Positions 53,758-63,216 of a stretch of DNA of 64,000 bases are shown here, one piece after another. Source of the DNA: CAZKBP01 sp964551015 (GTDB lineage: Bacteria; Bacteroidota; Bacteroidia; Cytophagales; Microscillaceae); NCBI GenBank assembly GCA_964551015.1, contig CAZKBP010000011.1, forward strand, positions 62,001 to 126,000, written 5' to 3'. The first letter of the stretch is position 1. Each line of letters begins with the position of its first letter. The translations under genes and the position numbers were made by a program. The notes under the pieces were generated by a model, which was not told the origin of the DNA, ran no database searches, and was given only the letters and a program-made list of their open reading frames with translations.

Positions 53758-54143
53758 GAGTTGCTCTTTGTATGAAGTGGATCCTATTGCTTTCTTAAAA
53801 CTAAGAATTCCTGAGCTCGCAGACAAAGATCGTGTGACAGACGACCCTTTTTTGCTACGTAATACCAGCCCTGCCCTAAAAACAGCCCAAAAGCACTTAG
53901 AAATAGAGATTTACTTCCTTTTCCTCTGCTCTTCGTGCGAGCAGCGATCGTCCGTGATGCTCACGCCGAGTCTTCTGTCTAATTTGAATTCATTTTCGTA
54001 AGAATACTTACACGGAAAGAAAATAGTTGTAATCGGAGAATTTAGCCCTTGGAGGTCATAGATTAGGCACTCTATTTGTCAAGGTATATTCCATAAACGG
54101 ATACTGATAGTTCATACTCACCACCTTACTTGCTGATCTTTCT
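53758..54143. promoter_or_regulatory. 386-bp divergent control region of the signalling module
   Basis: Lies between the starts of the histidine kinase and the propeller/SpoIIE-like gene. It holds the short dyad GTAAG-AATA-CTTAC (53998-54011), flanked by TTTTC and GGAAA, placed centrally enough to serve either promoter. No TAnnTTTG box with a matched -33 element was found, and no frame here looks coding. Confidence 0.4.
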
Positions 54144-57100
54144 ATGGATTTTATCAGTCTACTAAGACTCAAAGCGTGCGTCTTTTTGCTTTTACTCATA
54201 TCAAATCTAGCCCAGGCACAGACTCCTGAGGCTAAATTCCGCCATATTCGCACACAGGCAGGGCTATCTAGCCCAGACGCTACTTGTATTTTTCAGGATT
54301 CCAAAGGGGTCATCTGGATTGGTACCGAAAAGGGTCTCAATCGCTACGATGCCTACCGTATTCAAGTCTATCAGCCTCGTGCTAATGACCCTAATAGTCT
54401 TAGCCATGCTGCTATTAACACGATTTATGAGGATGCGGAGCAAAACCTCTGGATTGGTACCGAAAGTGGCCTAAATCGTTATGTGCCCCAAGAAGATCAT
54501 TTTGTGCAATACTCCGTTGATCAAGCACCTGACCAGCCTACTCCGCTCAAGATCCACGATATACTCTCTATCGATAAAAAACTCTACCTGGGCACAGGGG
54601 CAGGGTTACAAATCTTTGATCCAGAAACTGAGCAAACCCAAATTTTTCAGATTAAAAATAACAAAAGAGTTGGGGAATTATCTAATGCGGTTCATCGCCT
54701 CTTGGTTGATAAAAAACAACGAATCTGGTTAGGCACTGCACAAGGACTTTGCTTCTTTGATGGTAAGGAGATCACACGCGTAGAAATGCAACCCTCTAAT
54801 TTTCCTGACTTCCCTAAATCTTTTCAAGTATCTGACATGAACTTGGATAAGCAAGATAATCTCTGGCTCTGTACCCGAGAAGAAGGAGTTTTAAGGTTTA
54901 ATCTGCGAGATCGCTCGGCCAAAGCTTTTCGCCAACGTAAAAATAATCCCCGAACGCTACTCAGCAATCTAGCCAACGCCCTCCAACTGAGTAAAGATCA
55001 GAAAAAACTCTGGATTGCCACCCAAAAAGGGATTAGCATTTTAGAAATCACCACCGAAACATTCACGAATATTACTCCTGATCCTAGCGATTCATCGGCA
55101 CTCTCTGGTGCAAACTGCCAAGACTTGTGGGCAGACCAAATGGGAGGGATGTGGATTGCTCTCGATCAAACGGGCGTGAGCTATTACCATCCTAATAACA
55201 ATCTTTTTCGTCATCTGACCGCAGCATCGGGTGCGTCGCGGTTTGAAGCCTTACCCGATGAAGAGGTTCGTTTTGTTTACATAGACCCCAAACAGCATTT
55301 TTGGATAGGGCATCGAGAGGGTTTAAGCCGCTATGATCCTAAAACCAGCCGTATCAGAAACTATACGCAGGCTTCGGATTTAGTGGGAACGCCCACGCTG
55401 GCTAGCTTTGGCGACGAAGCGGGAAATCTCTGGCTCAGCACAAGGGGAGGAGTCAATTATGTGGATACTAGAAATGGAAAATGGCTTGCCTACCAAGAAG
55501 GGGAAAAAGGGCTCAAGGGTCAGGGAACGGCTATTTATCGGGATGTGCAAAAAAATGTCTGGCTCGGAACGGATGCCGGATTGATGCAATTCAAGATTAC
55601 CGCTCCAAGGATCAGATTTATCTCCTACCGTTATCCAGATGGCATTCGGGCGATTTTAGGCGACCAAGCAAGCAATCTGTGGATTGGTAGCACCTCAGGC
55701 TTGGCGCGCTTTGATAAAAAGAGTAAAAATTTTATTCCCTACGAATATAAATCAGACCAGGGTAACTTAGTAAAATATACAGTCAACTGCTTGTTTGAGG
55801 ATAGTCAACAAAGACTTTGGGTAGGAACAGAAGGACAGGGCTGGCTATTATTGGATAAAAAAAATAAGCAATTCCGTAACTACACGGAGCAACACGGCTT
55901 GCCTAGTAATACCATCCGTGCTATCGTAGAAGAAAAACCCAACGTATTTTGGCTCAGTACTCGCGAGGGGCTTTGTCGGGTTCGCTTGACAAACAACACT
56001 AAGCAAAAAACTGCACTCCAAGTACAATATTTCTCTTCACAAGAAGGCTTACAAAGTGGTGAATTTATGCCTAATTCGGCTTACAAAGGCAAAGAGGGAA
56101 CCATTTGCTTTGGAGGCACGAATGGCCTTAATTTTTTTCATCCTGCTGATATACAAGGATATAAGGGCAATATCCCGGTCAGATTAACCGAACTTAAGAT
56201 CAATGGTCAGACCATTCGTGCTCATCAAGAAGATTCTCCCCTAGAAAAACCTTTGTATTTGAGTAATGCCCTTAAACTAAATCATACGGATACTGAGCTA
56301 TGGATTGGCTTCGCGGGTCTGTACTATGCGGATACTCACAAACTCGAGTACGCTTATCAATTAGAAGGCTATGATGAAGAGTGGAAATACGTGGGACGGC
56401 AAAATTTTGCCACTTACACCAATCTCCCCCGTGGGGTTGAATACCAATTCAGGGTCAAGGTGAGCAACGGTAATGGAAAATGGACAGAACTCGAAACGCC
56501 TCTTAGCATCTACATTCGCTCTCCCTATTGGGAAACTTGGTGGTTCTGGGCTTTTATCATTTCGGTTTTTATAGGTTTGATGTATGGCGCTTTCCGAACA
56601 GGTGCATACGTGGTAGGAAAGCAAAAGCGTGAGTTGGAGCAAATCGTCCAAACTAGAAGCCAAGCTCTGGAAAAAACCAGCGACCTGTTGGAAGAGCAAC
56701 AGCAGGAGATTGTCCGCCATAATCAGGTATTGTCTGAGCAGCAAGAGAAGATCAACCACCAAAATGCCAAGCTACAGATCTGGTCCAAAGAGATTATTAA
56801 TTATCGAGATTTTGCCGAACAAAAGCAGTACGATTTAGACCTTCTAAATGCCAAATTAGCCCGAACTATCCAAGCAGGCTCACTAATCCAACAGGCAATG
56901 CTCCCTGACTCCAAACACCTTCACCGACTCTTGGAGGAACATTTTATTATCTACCGACCCAAACAGGTGATTTCAGGAGATTTTTATTGGGTTGAGCAAG
57001 TGGCTCATAAGACTTTCGTGGCGGCCGTGGATTGTACAGGTTATGGAATCCTCGGGGGGTTGATGTCTATGCTCGGGAGTGCGTTCTTGGATAAAATAAT

Positions 57101-57611
57101 CGCGATGCAAAAAAATGATCAGCCCGCCCAGATTCTAGAATTACTCCACCAAGCATTATATCAAGCACTCGAACAAGAGCAAGCACCCAATAACTATGGA
57201 ATGGAGATGGTCTTGGTTTCTTTGGAAAAGTTGAACAAGCACCAAACCAAAATCGTATTCAGCGGCGCCAAAAGCCCGATGTATTACCTCTCTCGTAAGA
57301 AAGGTAGCTTGGGTATTATTCGGGGCGACCGTCGCGCCATCGGGGGCAATCAAAACCTGCAAGTGCCTTTCACCCAACGCGAATTCATCTTAGAATCAGG
57401 CGACTTGATTTACCTGGGTACAGATGGCTTTATTAATCAAAATGATGAGCAAAGAAGGAAATTTGGTGATCGTAGATTCAAAAGCTTAATCGAGGAGAAT
57501 GCTCACCTGCTCTTGCCTCTCCAGAAAAAAGCCATCGAGAAAGCTCTAGATGAACACCAAGGCCAAGCCGACCAAAGAGATGATCTGCTGATGATCGGCC
57601 TGCGCCTTTAA
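54144..57611 (+). CDS. Two-component propeller / Y_Y_Y / SpoIIE-like signalling protein
   Basis: 1155 residues. Signal peptide 1-26. Residues about 35-700 hold repeated Reg_prop blades (many copies of W-I/L-G-T-x-x-G-L-x-R-Y/F). A Y_Y_Y domain (about 726-795), one membrane helix (about 797-820), a Gln/Glu-rich coiled coil (about 828-910), and a C-terminal SpoIIE/PP2C-like domain (about 915-1155): GDFYW near 944, VDCTGYG near 962, GTDGF and QRDDLLMIG. The metal aspartates are intact, but the usual CTGHG has Tyr for His. Plan: periplasmic sensor controlling a cytoplasmic serine phosphatase. It is divergent from a histidine kinase/LytTR pair and may be part of the same response. Confidence 0.92.
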   Translation: MDFISLLRLKACVFLLLLISNLAQAQTPEAKFRHIRTQAGLSSPDATCIFQDSKGVIWIGTEKGLNRYDAYRIQVYQPRANDPNSLSHAAINTIYEDAEQNLWIGTESGLNRYVPQEDHFVQYSVDQAPDQPTPLKIHDILSIDKKLYLGTGAGLQIFDPETEQTQIFQIKNNKRVGELSNAVHRLLVDKKQRIWLGTAQGLCFFDGKEITRVEMQPSNFPDFPKSFQVSDMNLDKQDNLWLCTREEGVLRFNLRDRSAKAFRQRKNNPRTLLSNLANALQLSKDQKKLWIATQKGISILEITTETFTNITPDPSDSSALSGANCQDLWADQMGGMWIALDQTGVSYYHPNNNLFRHLTAASGASRFEALPDEEVRFVYIDPKQHFWIGHREGLSRYDPKTSRIRNYTQASDLVGTPTLASFGDEAGNLWLSTRGGVNYVDTRNGKWLAYQEGEKGLKGQGTAIYRDVQKNVWLGTDAGLMQFKITAPRIRFISYRYPDGIRAILGDQASNLWIGSTSGLARFDKKSKNFIPYEYKSDQGNLVKYTVNCLFEDSQQRLWVGTEGQGWLLLDKKNKQFRNYTEQHGLPSNTIRAIVEEKPNVFWLSTREGLCRVRLTNNTKQKTALQVQYFSSQEGLQSGEFMPNSAYKGKEGTICFGGTNGLNFFHPADIQGYKGNIPVRLTELKINGQTIRAHQEDSPLEKPLYLSNALKLNHTDTELWIGFAGLYYADTHKLEYAYQLEGYDEEWKYVGRQNFATYTNLPRGVEYQFRVKVSNGNGKWTELETPLSIYIRSPYWETWWFWAFIISVFIGLMYGAFRTGAYVVGKQKRELEQIVQTRSQALEKTSDLLEEQQQEIVRHNQVLSEQQEKINHQNAKLQIWSKEIINYRDFAEQKQYDLDLLNAKLARTIQAGSLIQQAMLPDSKHLHRLLEEHFIIYRPKQVISGDFYWVEQVAHKTFVAAVDCTGYGILGGLMSMLGSAFLDKIIAMQKNDQPAQILELLHQALYQALEQEQAPNNYGMEMVLVSLEKLNKHQTKIVFSGAKSPMYYLSRKKGSLGIIRGDRRAIGGNQNLQVPFTQREFILESGDLIYLGTDGFINQNDEQRRKFGDRRFKSLIEENAHLLLPLQKKAIEKALDEHQGQADQRDDLLMIGLRL

Positions 57612-57647
57612 GGGTAATAGCTAAACCACGCCACGAAATCTGCAACG

Positions 57648-58826
57648 CTAAGGCTCACAGCGAATCCGAATGGCGCCGCTCCTCCCAATTCTCGAGTTAA
57701 TGCTAACCACCTGCGTAGTGGGACTGACCCCATCGTCTATCTCCAAAGTCAACGTGTTGGGAGGAATATTCCCCAGATTCCACGCCTTCGAGATCAAATA
57801 ATAGTCCTGACCGGGCATCAAGTCTAACTTCAGATGCTTGTTCCTAGAAAGTTTTTTCTTCTTATTTTTTAATTTGTACTTATCCAATACCCATTCCCCA
57901 TTAAAATTAATGGAGACAATATCTCCGTCGTTTTTCTCGTGGTCATAAAGATAGACAGTAATCTGGCGGCTTTTTACTTTGACAGTGTGCTGGTAATCAA
58001 TGTTGACCTGCTCAGTTTTTTGGGTCTCAGGCGGTGGAGTAGGCGTTGTGCTCGCGGTTTTAGGACAAGGATTTGAGCGAGGTGCCTTCGTGGATTCGTC
58101 TTGATAGAGCGTGATAATTTCTGTTTCGCTCAAAGGGCGATTGTACAAGCGAATATCATCCAGTTTACCCGCGAAATATTCCATCACACCCGGCACATCT
58201 CGGCCAATCTCCAGAGGCGCATTGTTGGGAACCAAGGTTTTATAATAAGCAAAATCCATTACCTGTTCGGCATTGAGATAAATCTTTACACTCCGACTGT
58301 TATAAGTCATCGTGTAAAAATACCATTCATCGTAATTGATTTCTTGCTGCCAGTTTTCGGTAAAATCACTACTCATAGAAAACGTGACCTTGGTAGTCTG
58401 GAAGCGATAATGCGGATGCTGGTCGGTTTCTTCGCTTTGATTGGACTTACAACACACGCTTACCCATTGTAAGTCAGCAAAATCTGAGTATTTGCTAATT
58501 TTAAACCAAGCTGCGATCGTCAGGCCATCTCGGGGGGTATTGAGACTCGTAGAGCTAGGTACGGAAATATAGCCATCTTCCCCGTTAAACTCCATCGCGC
58601 TACAAGGATTACCAAAGCGATCTTCGGTGAGGCGTACCCCTTGAATTAAGCGGCCATCGTTGCCATTACCGCTGGCATCTTGGGCATTGCCATTGAAGGG
58701 GTAGTAAGCAATGGGTTCCATCTGATTTGCACTGGCAGAAAAAGTACAAGTCTGTGCCTGAATCATCGCCGAGTCTGCAAAACTGACCAATAATGTCAAA
58801 ACTAATGTAAGTCTCAGGTTTTTCAT
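57648..58826 (-). CDS. Secreted LamG/concanavalin-like protein
   Basis: 392 residues. Signal peptide 1-24. A LamG_3/concanavalin-like lectin domain spans about 40-245 (AYYPFNGNAQDASGNGNDG start; GKLDDIRLYNRPLSETEI near the end, the hallmark of this group). After a Pro/Thr linker comes a beta-rich C-terminal domain (about 270-392) with VKSRQITVYLYDHEKNDGDI, resembling domains found in Bacteroidota secreted proteins. No T9SS domain. Probably binds carbohydrate in the envelope. Convergent with the propeller gene; 36 bp apart. Confidence 0.85.
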   Translation of the reverse strand: MKNLRLTLVLTLLVSFADSAMIQAQTCTFSASANQMEPIAYYPFNGNAQDASGNGNDGRLIQGVRLTEDRFGNPCSAMEFNGEDGYISVPSSTSLNTPRDGLTIAAWFKISKYSDFADLQWVSVCCKSNQSEETDQHPHYRFQTTKVTFSMSSDFTENWQQEINYDEWYFYTMTYNSRSVKIYLNAEQVMDFAYYKTLVPNNAPLEIGRDVPGVMEYFAGKLDDIRLYNRPLSETEIITLYQDESTKAPRSNPCPKTASTTPTPPPETQKTEQVNIDYQHTVKVKSRQITVYLYDHEKNDGDIVSINFNGEWVLDKYKLKNKKKKLSRNKHLKLDLMPGQDYYLISKAWNLGNIPPNTLTLEIDDGVSPTTQVVSINSRIGRSGAIRIRCEP

Positions 58827-58939
58827 GGTTCTAGAATTTTATTGTTGAATGGTTCTATTGTTGAATTGTAATACTAATCCATCTCTGTGATGTATACACT
58901 TGAATGGGAGCGGGTTTCCCGCTAGAATACCCTAGAATG

Positions 58940-59136
58940 TCTCCGTGTCCCCGTGTTGAAAAACTATAAATCACCAAGTCTCGGCTGTTTGCTCTGTGTC
59001 TCCGTGTCTCTGTGTTGAAAAATTACAAATCACCAAGTCTCGGCTGTTTGCTCTGTGTCTCCGTGTCTCTGTGTTGAAAAATTACAAATCACCAAGTCTC
59101 GGCTGTTTGCTCTGTGTCTCTGTGTCTCCGTGTTTG
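58940..59136. repeat. 59-bp tandem repeat, about 3.3 copies
   Basis: Units begin TCTCCGTGTC at 58940, 58999 and 59058, with a partial fourth from 59117. Units 2 and 3 are identical; unit 1 differs at a few positions. The minus strand reads as repeated T-Q-R-H-G-D-T-E, a word I have seen in repeats of other bacterial genomes. It fills most of the 431-bp gap (58827-59257) between the LamG gene and the 3' end of the DUF2233 operon. The rest of the gap shows nothing I can support. Confidence 0.92.
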
Positions 59137-59257
59137 AATAAGCCATTGAGAATATGCACGGAAAATATGGATTGATATAAACAGACCGCGCCATTGACTC
59201 AGAGACGTTGCCCACGCAAAACGAGGCGATACGCCACTTATAAGGTACAACCCAAGA

Positions 59258-60406
59258 CTACTTCACGATTCCGATCATCGGACCAAAGTCGCCATCTAGA
59301 TCAAAACGACCCAAATCGGGTAAAAACATTCTGGAGATGGCTCCGTCTAGATAGAGTGCATTTTTACACTGAAATTGATCCTTGAAAATGGAAGCAAAGT
59401 CGTAGAAATTCACGGGTTTTCTCGAGATCACAAACACGATTCTATGCTCATCAATCACCCCCACGCCACTTCGAATGTACTTGTTAGAAGAACCTGGGGT
59501 AAAATAGTGGTGGATTTTCCCGTCAATGACCAGCATGGGGCCAGACTGTGTTGCGTATATCGTGCTATCGCCCTGAGCCAAGAACTGTTCAGTACGCAGT
59601 ACTTGGGCTTTTCCTTGTGGATTGATGGCAAATACACCGTTGGGTTTCATGTAAAAATTACCCCAACCTTCTTTTTTCAGGTCGAGGGGGCGTAGCTCTC
59701 GGCCATTTTCTACATACAAACCTTGTGGTATATTTTGCGCAGTAAACATGCCCGCGTTAGTGGCAAAGAGCAACTGCTGATTTTGCCGAAGCAATTGCCG
59801 GTATAAATTTTTAAGACTTCGGTATTTCTGTCCACGAGCATTTTTCCAGAAAAAACGAATCTGACTGTCCCGCAAATCCACTAGGTAACAATCAAAAGTA
59901 TTGTCAAATAAATTCAGTTTTTGGCTACGATTACTCGGGTGATAATGTGCTTCGCTCACGAGCATCTGCAAAGTTTTAAGCGAGTCAGCCAGCGTCTGCG
60001 CGTATTCCTTCATGCGTAGGTTTTGCTCGTTTAGCGTTTGATGCTCACTCTTCGCTTGGTTGAGTTGGGATACTACATCTTCGTTGATCTCGTGTAGCGT
60101 TTGTATTTTTTGGAGTAAATTTTCGCTCACACCTTCCTGAGCCATCAAGGGTTGTAAGATTTGTTGTAATGCCCTGAGGCTGTCTTCATAGATTTGAATC
60201 TGCTGCTGGTACTCCTGACTTCTCTGCCTAAAAAGCAGGATGACTTTTTCGGCCTTCAGCAGTCGCTCACGTTCCTGTTTGAAATCTTTTCGTACTCGGC
60301 TCAAACTATCTTGGTAAGCAACTTGGGTCGCGTAAAATTGCTTTTTGCTCACACAAGCAGCCGTCAACAAGAGTAGTAAGCTGAAATAAGGAAGAATTTT
60401 TTTCAT
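59258..60406 (-). CDS. Phosphodiester glycosidase-like (DUF2233) lipoprotein with coiled coil
   Basis: 382 residues. Lipoprotein signal (LLTAAC, Cys18), a long coiled coil (about 25-150), then a DUF2233/NAGPA-type domain (about 165-382): ATNAGMF, LYVENGRE, MKPNGVF, ATQSGPML, IRSGVGV and ALYLDGAISRM. In the family the Asp of the LDG motif is proposed to be catalytic. NAGPA-type enzymes remove a phosphodiester-linked N-acetylglucosamine. Substrate here may be a glycan or wall polymer. Last gene of a four-gene operon; 9 bp after the previous gene. Confidence 0.87.
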   Translation of the reverse strand: MKKILPYFSLLLLLTAACVSKKQFYATQVAYQDSLSRVRKDFKQERERLLKAEKVILLFRQRSQEYQQQIQIYEDSLRALQQILQPLMAQEGVSENLLQKIQTLHEINEDVVSQLNQAKSEHQTLNEQNLRMKEYAQTLADSLKTLQMLVSEAHYHPSNRSQKLNLFDNTFDCYLVDLRDSQIRFFWKNARGQKYRSLKNLYRQLLRQNQQLLFATNAGMFTAQNIPQGLYVENGRELRPLDLKKEGWGNFYMKPNGVFAINPQGKAQVLRTEQFLAQGDSTIYATQSGPMLVIDGKIHHYFTPGSSNKYIRSGVGVIDEHRIVFVISRKPVNFYDFASIFKDQFQCKNALYLDGAISRMFLPDLGRFDLDGDFGPMIGIVK

Positions 60407-60415
60407 AATCTTTGA

Positions 60416-61279
60416 TTATTGGCTAAGTGCGATGATGACCCCAAAACGCCCTGTAGAATCGTAGCGATTGAGGGCAGGTAGATACATTTTGGAGATATTC
60501 CCATCTAGGTAGAGTGCCTCTTGACACTGGAATTTCTCTTGGAACAATTTGGCAAATTCATAAAAATTCACGGGTTGTACTGAGATCGCAAAGACCAAAC
60601 GGTCATTATCCACCATCCCTACTCCACTCCGAATGTACTTGCTGGTAGAGTTGGCTTTGAACTTCGGATGAACCCTTCCCCGATGCACCAAGAGTGGCCC
60701 CGACTGAGTAGCAAATTGAACCGAATCTTGGACTTCTACATAATCGGGGCTAGCCACAATTCCTGCTTTTTGATTTTGGAGGATATAAAATACACCATTG
60801 GGTTTCATGAAGAAATTTCCTCGGCCTTTACCCAGATTCAAGGGAGAGATTTCTCTCCCGTTTTCTACATACAAGCCCACGGGCTGATAATCAGCGTGAA
60901 ACATGCCTCCGTTCGTAGCAAACGTGAGCCTTTGAGATTGTGTATTTAGTTGATCTTTCAGGTTTTTGAAGTTCTTCAACACTTTGCCCGAGTCATTCCT
61001 CCAATGGAAAGTAAGCGCGTACTTGGAAAGATCTAGCTGAAATATTTCATATTGATTCTGCCCTACATTTATCCTTTGCGCGAAGGCAGAAACCTTTTCC
61101 CGAGTGCTTGCTGGAATCGTATTGCTTGATTCGGAAATGGGAATAGGGGCGGACAAGGGCTTCCTGATTTGTGCTTCTTGCCAAGCTTGGTTTAGCCTCC
61201 TATTTTGGTCATAGAGCCAGGCACCCACCGCGATGAGTAGGAGCAAAATCAACAGGTATATTTTTCCCAGTGTAGGCAT
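60416..61279 (-). CDS. Phosphodiester glycosidase-like (DUF2233) membrane protein
   Basis: 287 residues. An N-terminal membrane anchor (about 6-23), a short linker, then the same DUF2233 domain as its neighbour, with the shared blocks ATNGGMF, LYVENGRE, MKPNGVF, ATQSGPLLV, YIRSGVGM and ALYLDGNISKM. Clearly paralogous to the lipoprotein encoded just downstream. Predicted to face the periplasm. Third gene of the operon. Confidence 0.87.
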   Translation of the reverse strand: MPTLGKIYLLILLLLIAVGAWLYDQNRRLNQAWQEAQIRKPLSAPIPISESSNTIPASTREKVSAFAQRINVGQNQYEIFQLDLSKYALTFHWRNDSGKVLKNFKNLKDQLNTQSQRLTFATNGGMFHADYQPVGLYVENGREISPLNLGKGRGNFFMKPNGVFYILQNQKAGIVASPDYVEVQDSVQFATQSGPLLVHRGRVHPKFKANSTSKYIRSGVGMVDNDRLVFAISVQPVNFYEFAKLFQEKFQCQEALYLDGNISKMYLPALNRYDSTGRFGVIIALSQ

Positions 61280-61295
61280 TTGCTTTGGCTCGAGA

Positions 61296-62264
61296 TTATT
61301 CTTGATAATAATAAACTAGTAGATTGGTAGGGTCTTTATCTGGATGGTGGCTTAACACCATATCATTGCCCAAATTGTAGAGCTTCATCATATTGTACCA
61401 ACCCGTATCGAGGTTGAGCATAGCCACCACTTCTGTATTTTTACTTTTGAGATAATCAAGAATGCCTTGGGCAATTTCACCCAGAAAAACGCCGTGGTCT
61501 ACATCATAAACAATGTGGAAAACCTCTTTTTGAGCGTTTCTGGCCAGCACCAAGATTCTTCGCTCCCGATTTTTCTTACGTGCCTTGTGCACTTCCAAGC
61601 GTAGTTCATTTTTGTAAGCAAGCAATTGGGTTTGAAAGATAGTGGCCTCTTCTTCCTCAGCCCATTGCAGCAGTTCGTATTTGTCCCAGCTATCTCGAAT
61701 ATCCACCGTTTTGCCGAGGCTGGCCAGATAGAGATTGCCCATTTCTTTGTCAGATACGGCAATTCCACCCGTGGCATAAACGAGTACCAATCCGTCCATT
61801 TCTTCATTAATGATCTTATTGACCACTTTGCCGTTGTCTACGGTGAGTCCTACCGGAAGTGGGCTTCCAAAATCATTCGTGGTAAAGGCACCGCTACAGG
61901 CCATAATAATTTTTTTGTCACTTTTCCAATCTTCGTAACGATCTCCCACCTCACCAGAAGCAAAATACTTGGCCTTTACTTTTTTACCTGATCGCTTGAA
62001 CCAGACGGAATGGCCGTAGTGATTGCCATTTCGTTTGAGCTTATAGATTTGTACTTGGGAGTTGAACAAGGTCTTGTGTGCTTCTTCGCTAAGCTCGATG
62101 GCTTGGTCAAAGGGATTCAAACCGCCTATTTCCTGAGCTTTGGGCAGTATAGAAGCACGCTCCGCGGTAGAGTTTGGGTACTCAGAAACCAGCTTCATTT
62201 CTGATAAAGGAATCAAAAGCAGACAGCAGAAGGCTGCTCCCCAGTAAGATAAAGATGTTTTCAT
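61296..62264 (-). CDS. Divergent DUF2233-like secreted protein
   Basis: 322 residues with a signal peptide (1 to about 22). Blocks correspond, with drift, to the two downstream paralogues: CSGAFTTNDFG for ATNAGMF, LTVDNGKVV for LYVENGRE, and LNLDTGWYNMMKLYN for LYLDG near 284-298. It probably shares the fold and perhaps the active-site Asp, but IRSGVG is not recognisable. Function unknown. Second gene of the operon, 16 bp before the next. Confidence 0.7.
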   Translation of the reverse strand: MKTSLSYWGAAFCCLLLIPLSEMKLVSEYPNSTAERASILPKAQEIGGLNPFDQAIELSEEAHKTLFNSQVQIYKLKRNGNHYGHSVWFKRSGKKVKAKYFASGEVGDRYEDWKSDKKIIMACSGAFTTNDFGSPLPVGLTVDNGKVVNKIINEEMDGLVLVYATGGIAVSDKEMGNLYLASLGKTVDIRDSWDKYELLQWAEEEEATIFQTQLLAYKNELRLEVHKARKKNRERRILVLARNAQKEVFHIVYDVDHGVFLGEIAQGILDYLKSKNTEVVAMLNLDTGWYNMMKLYNLGNDMVLSHHPDKDPTNLLVYYYQE

Positions 62265-62289
62265 GGTCTACGGTTTTGTTTTAAATTGA

Positions 62290-63021
62290 TTAGAATATCT
62301 GATAAAAAAGGCGCTTGCTCATATCTCGGATACGCTTGTGGTTGATCATTATCGTACCCAGCAACAAAGGACATAACCACCAGAAGGGAGACCAAGGCGC
62401 AAGTTCTTTAAAAAGTCTATCCCATAGGTAAGCCCAATGTCCTTGTAAAAGATGATATTGTAATTTCTCAAGATTACTTTTGGGAATATTGATGATAAAC
62501 TGCTGAGCGCGCAGTCTGGTCACGAGGTTTTGTATCTCGGCGTCGTGCGGATTCACACTTTGCTCTCGGATTCCCTTTTGTAGTTCTATGGCGATGGCTT
62601 CTAATAAAATATTTCCCAATAATTCGTAAATCGCTACTTCCTCAGACTCTTTGGCCTTGCGAGCAAAAGCTTCGCCGATCAAAACCTTTTGTTTCAAATC
62701 TTCCAAATCATCTAATTTGACGGGGTTCTCGATGAGATAAGACTGGGAGAGTCTGAATAAAAACTTGTCCCCAGATCGGCCTTGTTTATTGAGTAGCAAG
62801 CGATGATTTTCCATCAATTCAAGATCGCCAAAAGCAAATTGTTGCAAGTAATCTTGATAAGGGAAAGTGTTCAGAAAGTCTTTTTCTGATTGTTGATGTT
62901 GCGCTCGGCAATAGTCTCCTAAGCTAAGGGCGGGGCTTTTGATTGTAGCGAAAACGACGAGCAAAAAACTGAATATCAAAAACTTAGAGATTTTGTGGTC
63001 TTGACAAAGCATACAGATCAA
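62290..63021 (-). CDS. Hypothetical membrane-associated protein
   Basis: 243 residues. A hydrophobic N-terminal segment (about 12-28; signal peptide or anchor) and one near the C-terminus (about 212-227), with a helical region between them that could form TPR-like repeats (KQKVLIGEAFARKAKESEEV). I do not recognise a family. It is the first gene of the DUF2233 operon, 25 bp before the next gene, and may be a partner anchoring or organising those proteins. ATG at codon 4 is an alternative start. Confidence 0.7.
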   Translation of the reverse strand: MICMLCQDHKISKFLIFSFLLVVFATIKSPALSLGDYCRAQHQQSEKDFLNTFPYQDYLQQFAFGDLELMENHRLLLNKQGRSGDKFLFRLSQSYLIENPVKLDDLEDLKQKVLIGEAFARKAKESEEVAIYELLGNILLEAIAIELQKGIREQSVNPHDAEIQNLVTRLRAQQFIINIPKSNLEKLQYHLLQGHWAYLWDRLFKELAPWSPFWWLCPLLLGTIMINHKRIRDMSKRLFYQIF

Positions 63022-63134
63022 TTTTGATTTCTGCTCTAAAGACCGAAGCTCGTGGCAAGGGTTGCAGGTTGAATAAATTGTTTTACTATTACCTGATTCT
63101 ATGGCTCCTTAAAATTCCGCAATTCAACTATTAT

Positions 63135-63166
63135 AAAAAAAGCCCACATCTCCGAGACGTGAGCTT
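63135..63166 (-). terminator. Rho-independent terminator of recA
   Basis: On the minus strand GCTCACGTCTC and GAGATGTGGGC form a stem (two wobbles) followed by seven T. On the plus strand the stem is 63142-63164 and the A run is 63135-63141. It lies about 50 bp past the recA stop codon. Confidence 0.88.
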
Positions 63167-63216
63167 TTCATTGAAAAAATAGCGATCATAATTGCTATGA
63201 CACAGGAAAAGTTGTT

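Noticed and set aside
58940..59136. CRISPR array
   Set aside because: Units are directly adjacent with no unique spacers and a 59-bp period; simple tandem repeat.
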